From Vitrella brassicaformis (Eukaryota > Sar > Vitrellaceae), in contig CDMY01000257.1 of the NCBI GenBank assembly GCA_001179505.1, positions 1 through 34,216 of the forward strand: 34,216 nucleotides of DNA. The letters run 5' to 3'. The notes under the pieces are model-generated. The model saw nothing but the letters and a program-made list of their open reading frames with translations. It ran no database searches and was not told the DNA's origin. Made by a program: the position numbers and the translations under genes. Positions 22,832 to 32,299 of the stretch are shown one piece after another (position 1 is the stretch's first letter; every line of letters begins with the position of its first letter).

Positions 22832-23130
22832 AGTGGAGAGAGCGACGCTGTGTGTGGTGTAGTGTGGCTGCCGCACGTGTGTCTAGTGTTTCTTCCTTGA
22901 GAATTCGCTGCAGTCGCGGTTTGTATACAGCCTGCCTGCCTGCCTGCCTACCTGCATGGGTGCCCTGGCTGGCTTGGCGACACGATGACTGATTGACGCC
23001 TGGCTTTCTATATGCTCTATGTGTGCGGGTGGTGTACATATACATGTAACTGATGACCCGGTCGCTGCTGGCGCTTTCTCTCTCTCTGTCTCTCTCTCTC
23101 TAACACTTTCAATCCCCGCAGTTTTCCCGC

Positions 23131-23176
23131 ACAGACAGACAGACAGACGCCCTCTGCTGTCTGTCTGTCTGTCTGT
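23131..23176. repeat. CAGA/TCTG inverted simple repeat
   Basis: Eighteen bases of CAGA units (23131-23148) face 18 complementary bases of TCTG units (23159-23176) across a 10-base loop, giving a perfect repeat hairpin. Confidence 0.8.
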
Positions 23177-23387
23177 CGCGATGAGTGTTAGTGCCTGATG
23201 ATTGATTGATGGATTGGTTGGTTGGCCATGTTGTAATTCGGCATGCATGTATCGTAACTTGCTAACAAACTGGCTGCTGCACGTTTGTGTGTGTATATGT
23301 GTATGTGTGGATGCTCGCAAATGAACCGAGTGAGGTACTGGTCTGTGTGTAACCTTGACTCGTGTTGACTCGTCGCGTCTCGTCTCA

Positions 23388-23409
23388 TTGGTCGGTCGGT
23401 CGGTCGGTC
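23388..23409. repeat. GGTC tetranucleotide repeat
   Basis: Five consecutive GGTC units in the long gap. Confidence 0.8.
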
Positions 23410-23567
23410 TCGTTTGTGTTTGTGAAGAGGGGGCCGCCGGAGAGGAGAAAGAAAAGAGAGGACGGACTGGTAGGAAGGAAGGCACCCCGGGTCGTGCTGC
23501 TTCGATACACACCCACCCACACACCCACACCCACACACCCAGCCACACACAAGCAAGGAAGCAAGCT

Positions 23568-23609
23568 CCCTCGCGCTTCTTGTTGCCCCCCTCGCGCTTC
23601 TTGTTGCCC
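23568..23609. repeat. 21-base tandem duplication
   Basis: A unit containing CTCGCGCTTCTTGTTGCCC occurs twice in direct succession with a period of 21 bases. Confidence 0.7.
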
Positions 23610-24082
23610 ATCTGGTTGTCGACGCCAGTACGCTCTCGTTGGTGTGCAGGTGACGTCGCCCACATGGGATGCTCTCATCCACACATCCATTCATGTATTC
23701 TTTTAGTCTGCGGCTGGCAGACAGCCGCGCCACACCACCAATGGCATCACACCACACACCACTCCCACTGGCTGGCAGGCAGGCAGAGACCATTTGTGTA
23801 CTTTCTCTACTCGCAGGCAGGAAAACGCTTTCGTGTCTCAGCTGGCTGGCTGCTCGTGTGTCGGTCGTTGGTGTGTCCTTGTGTCTTCTCGTCGTCTCTA
23901 CCGGTATATAGTCGCGTGTCGACCGACTGGCTGAGCCAATCGACTGCAATCACCGAACTCGTACCCATTGTCAGCGTGTGTGTCCAGGGAGAGGCAGTGT
24001 GTGTGTTTTAGTGTACAGTAGTGCCCCGTCCCTTCTCTCGGTCATCAGTGTTCCGCTCTGCCGACCAGAGGAGAAGAGGGGC

Positions 24083-24110
24083 ATCCATCCATCCATCCAC
24101 CCACCCTCCC
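24083..24110. repeat. CATC repeat, followed by TG repeat at 24137-24158
   Basis: Two neighbouring microsatellites, CATC/CCAC units and then about eleven TG units, in the long gap. Confidence 0.8.
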
Positions 24111-24270
24111 TCCAGCCTGGCTGTGTAATGCGATGATGTGTGTGTGTGTGTGTGTGTGTAATTGGGGCTAACTGACATTTGTGTGCTGCGTGTTTGGATT
24201 GTGATTGACAACTGTATTGGTGTAAGGGGTGGAGGGCTGGTGCGTACGGACTTCAAACGAACGCTGTCTG

Positions 24271-24291
24271 CGTTGGTCACAGTGACCAACG
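24271..24291. repeat. Short perfect palindrome
   Basis: CGTTGGTCAC and its exact complement flank a single A. It lies inside one copy of a degenerate dispersed repeat (see findings) and could be a protein-binding site or part of a folded RNA. Confidence 0.75.
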
Positions 24292-24482
24292 GTCAAAAAG
24301 CAAAATGTCAGGGACGACGTATGCATACCGATGGCATTTCATGACCCATATGCATTCAGAAATCAATCAGGGCTGATGCTATCGTACAAACGCAGCTGCA
24401 CGAAACGACATCTATACTGGCCAGGGAGTCACAGACATTTATGCACGATGCTTCCGTGCATGTGTGGTGCACACACGTAGAC

Positions 24483-24549
24483 CACAGCGGGCTCTGCTGT
24501 AGGGAGGAAAGCGTTGCGCGCTTTCCTCCCTACAGCAGAGCCCGCTGTG
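24483..24549. repeat. Hairpin 1: 31-base perfect arms, 5-base loop
   Basis: Bases 24483-24513 are exactly complementary to 24519-24549 with loop TTGCG. The arm is GC-rich and unrelated to any simple repeat. It is directly followed by hairpin 2, the two sharing three bases. The arms have no mismatch, so either the structure is recent or pairing is maintained. Confidence 0.9.
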
Positions 24550-24626
24550 TTCAGTGTTGGTTGAGTCGGGTGGGTGAGGCGTCAGTTGAGGCTGACGCCT
24601 CACCCACCCGACTCAACACTGAACAC
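24547..24626. repeat. Hairpin 2: 35-pair stem with one 4-base bulge
   Basis: Bases 24547-24556 pair with 24617-24626, and 24561-24585 pair with 24592-24616. Only TTGG (24557-24560) is unpaired and the loop is TTGAGG. Its sequence is unrelated to hairpin 1. Confidence 0.9.
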
Positions 24627-25005
24627 GAGTCCAAATACTCACGACCACTCCTGACTACCTGAGTGCATAAAAATGAGAGCGGCAGATAAAACGAGCCAAG
24701 GCAAGACAGAGGCTGCACTAGACTACATCGCCGTCACACGAAGCCACCCACGGACGCATAGATGTGCTGATAAAAAGTCACTGCATACAATTGACTCAAA
24801 CTCAGACAAAATTCATGGCTGGCGCCGTGGGGAGCCAGTAACAGCACACGACACGGAAACGAAACGACACACATGCACACATGCCACCACGCACAGGGAC
24901 GAACGGACACACATGCACGCGACGTGTGCAGTCTCCTGGTAAAAATGAGAGACTACCTGACCACACATAGACGCACCGGACATGCACGCACGCACGGCCT
25001 TTTGC

Positions 25006-26244
25006 TCAAAAGCGGGGAAAAGGAGAGGGGGTGCGTGCGGGCGGAATCAGGGGCGAAGGTGGAATGGGGTAGTCACGCAAGTCTTCTTGAGTAACGATGA
25101 TATCAGCATCTTCGCCGTCAGAAAGATTCTCGATATCGAAGCCTGACAACCGACAATGCAGCTATGGACAAACGCAGCGGCATTGTTTGGTTGCGTACCT
25201 GAACGTGGCCGTCGGCAGCCACACCTCACCCTCTTGCAAATCCCACAGCGCGCCATCGGGGCCGGGGCCGGACTAGTAGCTCGATACATGACCGTCTCGC
25301 CGCGGTTGTTCATTGCCGTGGTGAATTTCGGCTTGTGCGGCGGCTGTGTCAGGGTGTTCATGTTGAGCCTGACGCGAATGCGGTCCTGCTTGGGGCCGAG
25401 GAAGCACGTACGACGACGGTGCGGGTTCCTGCGGAAGAACTCGTCAGCCTTCTTGAACATTGCCAGGCGGCGGTTGCCCTGCACGCACACGCAAGCGAGT
25501 GTGTGTGTACAGACAAGCTCACTATCCCGCACGCACCAGCGCATGAAGGCGAGTCTGGTGGACGATGACGTCGAATGCAGGTATGTCACCTGCACTGACC
25601 CGGCCGGCCGTGAGATCGTCCACCCCCTGCTGCAGCGTCCTTCCGTCATTGAATCTCGTCCCGACGCTGTCATGACTCCAGTAGACAGCCGAGATGGGCA
25701 CCTCAAACTCCAACTCTCTGCACTCACAACACGTCAGAAATCAGAATGCGGCATGGCAACAGCTTGCTCACCTCTCGCTCGCGCGTAGCGGCGCCCTCAC
25801 GAATCGCATGCCGAAATGGGTGAAGTTGAGCCTTGGACTGGAGCAGCATTTCTTGGACACACTCTCCTCCACAATGTGGCGGCCCTCTCGATTGCTGAGA
25901 AGCAGAGTGGTGTCCGTGCAGCGGCATTTCCAGTTGAGGCACTCCACATCGATGTCGAACAGCAGCAGGCCGCGATGGACCGACTTCATGGCCACCCACA
26001 CCTCGTGGACGCCCAGGGGGAAGCACCCGCATTGCATCTGCCTCGCCATCACGTTCTCCCCGTAGTCGGCCCCATACATGTTGATCTTGGACTTGCCGTG
26101 TCGAGGGCACTCACCGCGGATTTCAATGTCAATGCCACCTTTGTGCATCACTGCACACTCGGGACAGCTGCGGCATGGCTCGGAAGAAGATCTCTTCCAG
26201 CTGTCGGGCTCCCAATGTCGGCCAACAGTGCCAGTGCGCGACAT
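25006..26244 (-). CDS. Cys-rich protein of unknown function, divergent partner of the C4HC3-finger gene
   Basis: Proposed minus-strand exons are 26244-25772, 25717-25537, 25478-25199 and 25142-25006, 356 residues, all joins in phase. No named domain is recognised. Likely zinc ligands include C24/C27/C30, C46/H49, C72/C74, C102/C107/C109 and C133/C134, plus a late C-G-I-C...C-G-C group in exon 3. A segment from H80 to P137 lines up with H108-P162 of the plus-strand neighbour at 26352 (same order of His, Cys pairs, Cys-Cys and Pro), suggesting a shared ancestral module. The C-terminal exon is acidic then Pro-rich. The start is uncertain: the frame stays open to 26448 without an ATG, so an upstream exon overlapping the neighbour is possible; I chose the first in-frame ATG. 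The last donor (25198) was preferred because it opens a sensible acidic tail. Confidence 0.6.
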
Positions 26245-26351
26245 CGGGACAAGGGGGGAAGCTGGGCCTGCACGGTTTCTTGCTGCCTTCGGTTTTAGGG
26301 CACTACCGTCGCACGAAACAGAATTCAGCTTGCAGATCGCGCAATTTTCAG
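26245..26351. promoter_or_regulatory. 107-base divergent gap between two Cys-rich genes
   Basis: With the chosen starts, both genes must be driven from this short interval. Both strands remain open through it in the flanking gene frames, so the true starts may overlap. Confidence 0.3.
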
Positions 26352-27579
26352 ATGCTTGGCCGAAGTCCCTCGCCCTCAGCCCCGTACGTGCACGGGCGAC
26401 GAGGTTTAGCCTGGAGGCGAAAGTGGGCGCGTGTGAGGCCTCCAGCACCCCATGTACGCCAGTGCATCATCGGAGATGAGTTCTTCGAGTACCTCGTCAT
26501 TGGAGAGTGCGGCAGATGCGGCCTGCTTGAGAAGGAGTCGCTGGTCCCCATCGTCTTGCGGTCAGCTGGCGGCAAAGCTTTGAGCGGCAGCTGCGCTCTG
26601 CACCCAGTCCCTGGGAGGTGCAATGAGTTCCACAGGCCGACAGAGGAGAGGCCGAACCGCCCAGTGGGATTCCACAGCGTCCAGGCTCGCGTCAAGACGC
26701 CCGGCAGGGTGACACTCTCCTTGAAGGCAACTTGCTATGCGTGTGAGACAACCAGAAACGAGTCGTTCGCGACGCTCGAGACGGCCAACGTCAATCAATG
26801 GTTTGCTGTCGTCGGGGTACCTTGCTGCGGCGACCCCCAGGTGAAAGTGGTGGAGCTGTGCTGCACTTTCGAGGCCAAAGACGTCATCGATTCCGCGCCC
26901 GAGAGACTCAAGTGCGGCGTGTGCTTGGGTGACGAGCATGGTGATATTGCGTGTGCAAGATGTGGCATGCACTACCACACGGAGTGTCTGGCGAACTGGC
27001 TGTCACACTGTCCGAGTCTGACAACACCAAAGGTACAGGACGAGGGAGTCACCGAGTGCGCACTGTTCTCACGTCTGTCTCTGTTTGTGTGTCTGCAGTG
27101 TCTGTACTGCACTGAACCGATCAAGGATGCCGGCTTCCTCGACATGCTCAAGCGTGTGGAAACCGTCAACGCGCATTTCCTCTTCACCCAGTCCAGCAGT
27201 CGCACCAACATTAAGAGACTATTCGACGCCCTCCCCGGCCGCGTTCGGGCGCTCATCACGATGCCGCACCAATTCGACGACAAGCGCCCTGTCGACCCGA
27301 ATCGCATGCGTCTGCCCATTGGTAGGACATACTCACGATGACAAACGTGTGTACGGAGGAGACTGAGGCTGCCGTGTGTGATTTCGTGCAAATTTCATAG
27401 AGTTCCCGAATAACGCTGCTGCCCAGGCGGCGCTCGACTTCTTCGCCAGACAGGGAGGGACGCGCCGATGGGGTGTCCGCTGCCTCAAGCTCGCCGAGAA
27501 TCAGCTTCGTTCTGAGCGCAAGTTTCAGAAGGAGGCGATCAAGGGCAACTTGATTGAGTATATTCGGGTGGCTGGCTGA
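26352..27579 (+). CDS. Cys-rich protein with C4HC3 RING/PHD-like finger
   Basis: Exons 26352-27032, 27099-27321 and 27401-27579 give 360 residues in phase. The finger is C188, C191, C201, C204, H209, C212, C228 and C231 (C-x2-C-x9-C-x2-C-x4-H-x2-C-x15-C-x2-C), with HTECLANWL and CLYCTEPI around the ligands. The spacing fits PHD, while the residues around H209 resemble RING-like E3 fingers of the FANCL or Nse1 kind; a ubiquitin ligase role is possible but unproven. N-terminal to it lie further Cys pairs (C53/C56, C81, C90, C128/C131, C158/C159, C170/C171) that match the divergent neighbour in order. The C-terminal 80 residues are basic and helical. The start at 26352 directly follows a TTTTCAG that could be a splice acceptor; an ATG at 26175 is in frame but would overlap the neighbour's coding exon. 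Confidence 0.72.
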
Positions 27580-28073
27580 TACTTGAGAGAGCTGGCGTCG
27601 TCTTTGGTAGACTTTGTGACCTGTGTGTCTTGCCTGTTTTGTCATGCACTTGTGTGCGCTGGTGTGTTGTAAGGGCTGGATATGGCTGTGTACAGCCCAG
27701 TCGATTGATCTTGATCTTGTTATGTGTGTGCTCGCCAGGGAGGGACGGATCTGTGGGTGAATGAATGTGTGTTCGTGTGAGCCACGCGTGTCAGCCGGTC
27801 GCATTTGTCTTTGTACGTACAGACTTGAGACAAACAAACAGTGTCCGCATTGGCCACAGCGACTACGTAATAAAAAGTGACGAAAATGAGCGGAAAGCTG
27901 ACATCCACACACGTGACTTCATAAAACAAAGCAACACCGAACACGCGTGAAGCAGCGCAGTAGCACAGAAGGATGGCACAGATGCGCGACAACTGAGGTC
28001 TATCGTACAAAAGCAATACGTATCATGCGACGTCCTCAATACACTACACATCCGGCCAGAAGCCCACGGTCGG
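27580..28073. other. Convergent gap with a degenerate dispersed repeat
   Basis: No gene is seen. The part 27814-28011 resembles 24247-24390 of the long gap, including the identical 12-mer CTATCGTACAAA at its far end. Confidence 0.45.
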
Positions 28074-29028
28074 TCAGACACACTCCTCCAGGGTCTTGCC
28101 GTGCTTGAAGGTGAAGACGGTGGGCAGCGTCCTCCACCTGACAGGACACGCCATACGTACACATCTTCATTTATGTCAGTCAGCCGTGTGTGTCAAGTCA
28201 TCTGTTGTGTGGTGTGGTCTACGCTTACGTGTTGGTGAATGGCCTGCACTTGACCCGCACCCACGTCACCGTCTTGGGGCCAAGGAAGCCCTGCTCAGTG
28301 CGCGCCACCTCATTCCACCGCTGGAAGGCCAGCGGCATCCCCACCTCCACTTTTCGCTTCAATACACCGATGCCCACCTTGTCTTGCTGACCCGAGAAGC
28401 ACAGCAGCGGGGCCTCACCATTGGTCGTCACCACCGCCCGATCCCGCCGCATCACTGCCGTGGTGGCAGCTTGGCCACACTGTCCCACGATGGCGATCTT
28501 GAACAGCAGACGGGCCGGTGTCCGGGGCTTGACAGCAGTCGACGCCTCCACGGTGAAGGCCGCGATAGTCGGGGCAGTCGCACTCTTGACGGGGAACCAC
28601 AACACCACCTTCTCGCTCGTTGTCAGCCTCCCTTCGTCTTGGATCCACTCGCCCTCTCCTTTGACAGTCGTGCAGGTCAGAGGGAATTTGTGTTGCTCCC
28701 CCGACAGCCGCAGCCCCAGCAGATCACTCAGCGAGTCGTAGCTTTTTCGCAGCCCGGGCGGCACCGTCAGACAGCCGAGGTTGGCTATCTCCCGCCGCAA
28801 TTCTTGCTGCTGCAGCTCCAGGCACTCCTTGTGGAGGATCTTGATGATGAAGGCGAAGCTGTCAACGTCGTAGTCGAGGAGCACTCGGCCGTGTTCATCT
28901 TTCTTGGCTCCCTCCATCCACTTGTCGCCCAGCATGAGCGCCAGGCATGACGTCGAATGGTGGGAGCGGAGATGAGCCAGAACACAAGCGGGGAGAGTGA
29001 TGGGGCGGCCGCTGACCACAAACTCCAT
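28074..29028 (-). CDS. BTB (KCTD/T1-like) domain protein, second copy type
   Basis: Exons 29028-28229 and 28137-28074 give 287 residues in phase; the short last exon (WRTLPTVFTFKHGKTLEECV) is supported by its clean frame and good splice sites. The N-terminal 90 residues read as a diverged BTB/T1 fold: FVVSGRPITLPACVLAHL, then LALMLGDKWMEG, then an acidic D-Y-D-V-D-S-F-A-F-I-I-K-I-L strand-helix. A helical linker (ECLELQQQELRREIA) follows. The remaining 180 residues are beta-rich and unlike the C-terminal part of the BTB protein at 21364, so these are not recent duplicates. The start is the ATG nearest the domain; the frame stays open upstream. The upstream sequence carries a near-duplicate of AGGAGCAGCAGCGG. 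Confidence 0.75.
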
Positions 29029-29599
29029 GCGCAGATCTTTGGATGCGCTTCTCCGAGGGAAAAGAATCGCTATAGGAGCAGCAGCGGCTTCAGGATCGCT
29101 AAGGAGCAGCAGCGGTTTCAGGGAGCACCCTAGGTGGCCTGACGGCCAAGTCCCCTGTTGGTCTGTCCAACATGAAACAGGCACCCTAAACATGCAACCC
29201 GGACACGAAACACGCAGCACGCAGAGGGCAGATGCAGCAGACAGGAGGATATGCAATGCGCTGCGAACGACGGCCACATACAAGCAGGCACACAGCGTCG
29301 CACACACGCCCCCAGCAGCAGCTTGAAGGCGGCGTGCGTGCGTGCGTCAGGCACCATGACTCCATACGTAGATACCGCCCATCCCCAGGTGGCCAGCCAG
29401 TGCAGATATATATGGGATCGCTGAGGAAGGTTGCGAGCTATGAGACAAAACGTCCCACATCACACAATAACCCGCCATATCCCTTTCTTATTCCAATTCC
29501 CATCCCCTCTATTGATTGCCTGTTCTCTCCCTTCATCCATTCAAGAGCCCCAAGACCCCTCATCCACTCGTCGTGGCCAGTGCAAAGACGCCTTTGTTG
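29029..29599. promoter_or_regulatory. Head-to-head gap, BTB gene and transporter gene
   Basis: A 570-base divergent gap. It holds a short direct repeat (around 29070-29120) and no recognisable gene. Promoters for both neighbours are inferred to lie here. Confidence 0.35.
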
Positions 29600-31691
29600 A
29601 TGCTTGAGGAGAGGCAGCCATTGATGGCGCCCCATGCACACGACGCAGTGTGCCCTGAAGAACGGCCACAACATGACCCAGTCGCTTCGCCGTCGATCAA
29701 TGGAAGAGACAGCGGTGGGTTGTGTCTGTGTCCTGCTCGGCCCTACCCCGCCCCTCCCATGGCTGCATTCACCGATTTCTTCTATGGAGAGGACACCAAG
29801 GACGGCCAGGGGGACGTCGAGTGGATTCTCTGCCCTGCAACGCCGCTGGGCGCCGCTGGTGTGGCCGTGCTCGTTGTGGTGTCGTACGTGGGCAGTGTGG
29901 TGCTCATCACCGTTAACAGGACCTTGTTTCACGTGTGCCACTTCCACTTCCCCTTTATCGTGAGTTTCGCCCACTCGGCGAGCCTCTCTGTCTTTGTTTT
30001 GGTGTTCTTTCTCTGCCGATCCGTCAAGCCCATTGTGTCTCTGCGGCCGCGGCTGAGGCCTACCTCGGCCGACATGGCGGCGTTCCTGGACTATGCTGCC
30101 GCCGCATCCCCCCCTCTGCGGCTGTGGGAGCGGCTGTGCAACGTGGAAAAGGTCCTGGATTTCTTCACACCGCCCCAGTGGCCTGAGACATCGGTGTGGT
30201 ATACCAAGAGGGTGCCCATGACGGTCATCGGTGTCTGCGTGGCTATTTCTATCGGGCTTGGGAATGTTGGGCTGGCGACGCTGCAGCCGATTGCTGTGGA
30301 CATGGTCATGACACTGCTGCCGACTCTTGTGCTCATCGTCGGTAGGGAATACAGGAGACACCCACCCAGGCCTTCCTTGGTCATGTTTGGTTTGTTGTAT
30401 GCAGCCTCGTGTATGGGCATGGAGGAGGCGCGGTTCTCATTAGCGGTGGCGGTGCTCAGCGTCAGTCTTGCTGGGGCACTCGCAGCCAAGGTGGGTCGGC
30501 CACCATGGCAAGGCGCATCCATACAAACAAACACATGTCTGTCTTTGCTCCGCCTCAGGCGGTTCTGGGCAATATTCTAATGCTGGTGGTCCATTGGCAC
30601 GGGACAGTTGCTGTGTGCTGTGCAGCATTTGCAGGGGCGCTTGGATGGCTTACGATACAAAGGGAAAGCAAGTATGTGAAATGCACTCCATCGACGGTGG
30701 AGACATGGATGGCGTAGACGTCTTGTTGCCGTTCTGCAGAGACTTCGCGGCATCGCAGCTCCTGCTGATGACCATGCCGCTTGCGACGCTTTTTCTGACG
30801 CTCCCGGCGCTGTGTATCGACCTGCCCCGACTCCTTCGACAATGGTGTGTCTCGACGATACCGGCTTTGTCTCCCTGACAACGCATTCCTGCTCCTTGTA
30901 CCTTCAGGGTGGTCCCAGAACTGTTTGGTGAGGCTGGTGTTGTGCCTCCGGCACGAGCATCATTGTGGTATGTTGTGGTGCTGCTGGTGGCTGGTGGGGT
31001 GCTGGGGCCGGTGCTCACTGCCACCAACTTTGTGCTGGTACATATGGGGGTCGGGGTCAGCCGTTGGTGTCTCCATCCATGCATGTCTGTGGGCGTTTGC
31101 GTGCAGGTGGGTCGGCTGTCGAGCCTGACGCTGTCAGTCGTCTCGGAGGGCAGACACTTCATCGTCATGCTGGTCGGTACATAGACGTACATGCATATGC
31201 AAGCCACTCATGACATGCGGCCTGGACGCAAGCACAGTCTCCGCCTTGTCTGGGTGTGTCGATAGGTGGCCTTGGTCTTTTATCGCCATCACTTCCCCTC
31301 GCGGTTCTTGGTCGGCCTCGTCAACTTCACTCTCGCATGCAGCCTTTACAGATACGTCAGGAACAACAATACCCATCCGCTGAATGTGCCCCACACAAAG
31401 AGACACGACCAGCAGAAAGCACCGCACACACAGGGGACGAGCCGCGAGAATGAGCAGCATCGGCACAAGGCGACTTCAGCTGGACATGACCAAGCTGTTG
31501 CTGCATCCGGTGCCGGCTTGTTTTCATGTCCGTCCACTCGGTGTGTGGGTGAGGCGACGGAGGAAGAGATATATGATGAGAGCGACGAAAGCTCAAAGGC
31601 AGCACATAGGGGTAGACAGGGGATGGATGGATGGATGGATGGATGGGCCGTGGTCGATAGGCAAATAGGCCAGCACTGCAGCTGCTTGTGA
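29600..31691 (+). CDS. TPT/SLC35-family (drug/metabolite superfamily) membrane transporter
   Basis: Exons 29600-30341, 30405-30490, 30559-30671, 30740-30844, 30908-31037, 31107-31172 and 31266-31691 give 555 residues in phase. About ten hydrophobic helices are visible, e.g. PLGAAGVAVLVVVSYVGSVV and MTVIGVCVAISIGLGN. Two hallmark regions match the triose-phosphate/nucleotide-sugar translocator fold: GNVGLATLQPIAVDMVMTLLP in the first half, and NFVLVGRLSSLTLSVVSEGRHF near the end, very like SLC35C-type proteins (xFLLVSRTSSLTLS). The usual conserved Lys after that motif is replaced by Arg-His. Substrate cannot be told. The protein has extra N-terminal (about 80 residues) and C-terminal (about 130 residues, charged) tails; the end may be shorter if an intron was missed, since the last residues read through a GGAT repeat. 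Membrane of the secretory pathway or plastid is likely. Confidence 0.82.
31621..31645. repeat. GGAT tetranucleotide repeat
   Basis: Six or so GGAT units near the end of the predicted transporter frame, encoding Asp-Gly-Trp-Met repeats if translated, which casts doubt on the last 25 residues. Confidence 0.75.
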
Positions 31692-32299
31692 CATCACATC
31701 ATTCTTTGTCCATGTGTGATATGCCGCCTGATTGGCCACACTGACTCGTGAGACCTCGAGCTTCGACTGAGTGAGCGGATGTTGATCGATCCATCGATCC
31801 ATCTAGTATACAAGAATTGGGCATCCATGCATGGCACACGCAGGCGCACACACGTATGGGTCTGTCTACAAATAGCACGGACATACGAATGCAGGCCTTA
31901 TGCAGACAGACATGCAGCAGACATGGATGGGGTGGGTGGGGCATGGAGTCGTTCATCCATGTAGATGGGAACATATCCGTCCGTCGCAGGGCCGGGCCGG
32001 CCATACCTACCTGTCTGTCTGCCTGTGCGTCTGACTCTCTGTCTCTCTGTCTGTCTGTCTGTCTGTTGGTGGGATGGATGGATGGATGGTGTTCTTGGTG
32101 GTGTGTGTGGGTGCGTCGTGCGCCCTCCTTCCCTCCCTTTATCAATCGTATCCGTCAACCAACCGAGCGTGTGTAGTGGTACTCGTGTGGCTATGCTAGC
32201 ATACAACCGCAAGTGATATCTGTCGTCAACTACGCTACACGCGCGCACAGGCAGGGTCGGGTCGCAGGCTATCAAGATTGCTGCGGCCCTTCAGCCCTC
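31692..32299. other. Convergent gap with CTGT and GGAT repeats
   Basis: Contains TGTC units near 32018-32066 and GGAT units near 32074-32088. No gene was recognised on either strand. Confidence 0.5.

Larger units (their letters stand above)
22730..25005. other. 2.3 kb gene-free stretch rich in simple repeats
   Basis: This is the longest gap in the window and separates two converging genes. It holds GGCA, CAGA, TCTC, GGTC, CCACA, CATC and TG microsatellites, a 21-base tandem duplication near 23568-23609, a 10-base-arm palindrome and two large hairpins (listed separately). Long open frames on both strands are low-complexity by-products of the repeats. Between about 24630 and 25005 the sequence is less repetitive and A-rich, with no gene recognised. 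Confidence 0.5.

Noticed and set aside
22883-23949. Long overlapping open frames on the minus strand in the 2.3 kb gap
   Set aside because: They translate microsatellites (Arg/Thr/His/Cys runs), overlap each other in several frames and have no start context, splice logic or domain.
22730-25005. CRISPR-like or transposon-like repeat structure
   Set aside because: Repeats are simple microsatellites or single hairpins; no regular spacers, terminal inverted repeats with target duplications, or transposase coding were seen.
26175-26351. Upstream ATG for the C4HC3-finger gene
   Set aside because: The extension has unconvincing composition and lies antisense to a well-supported coding exon of the neighbour; kept only as an overlap possibility.
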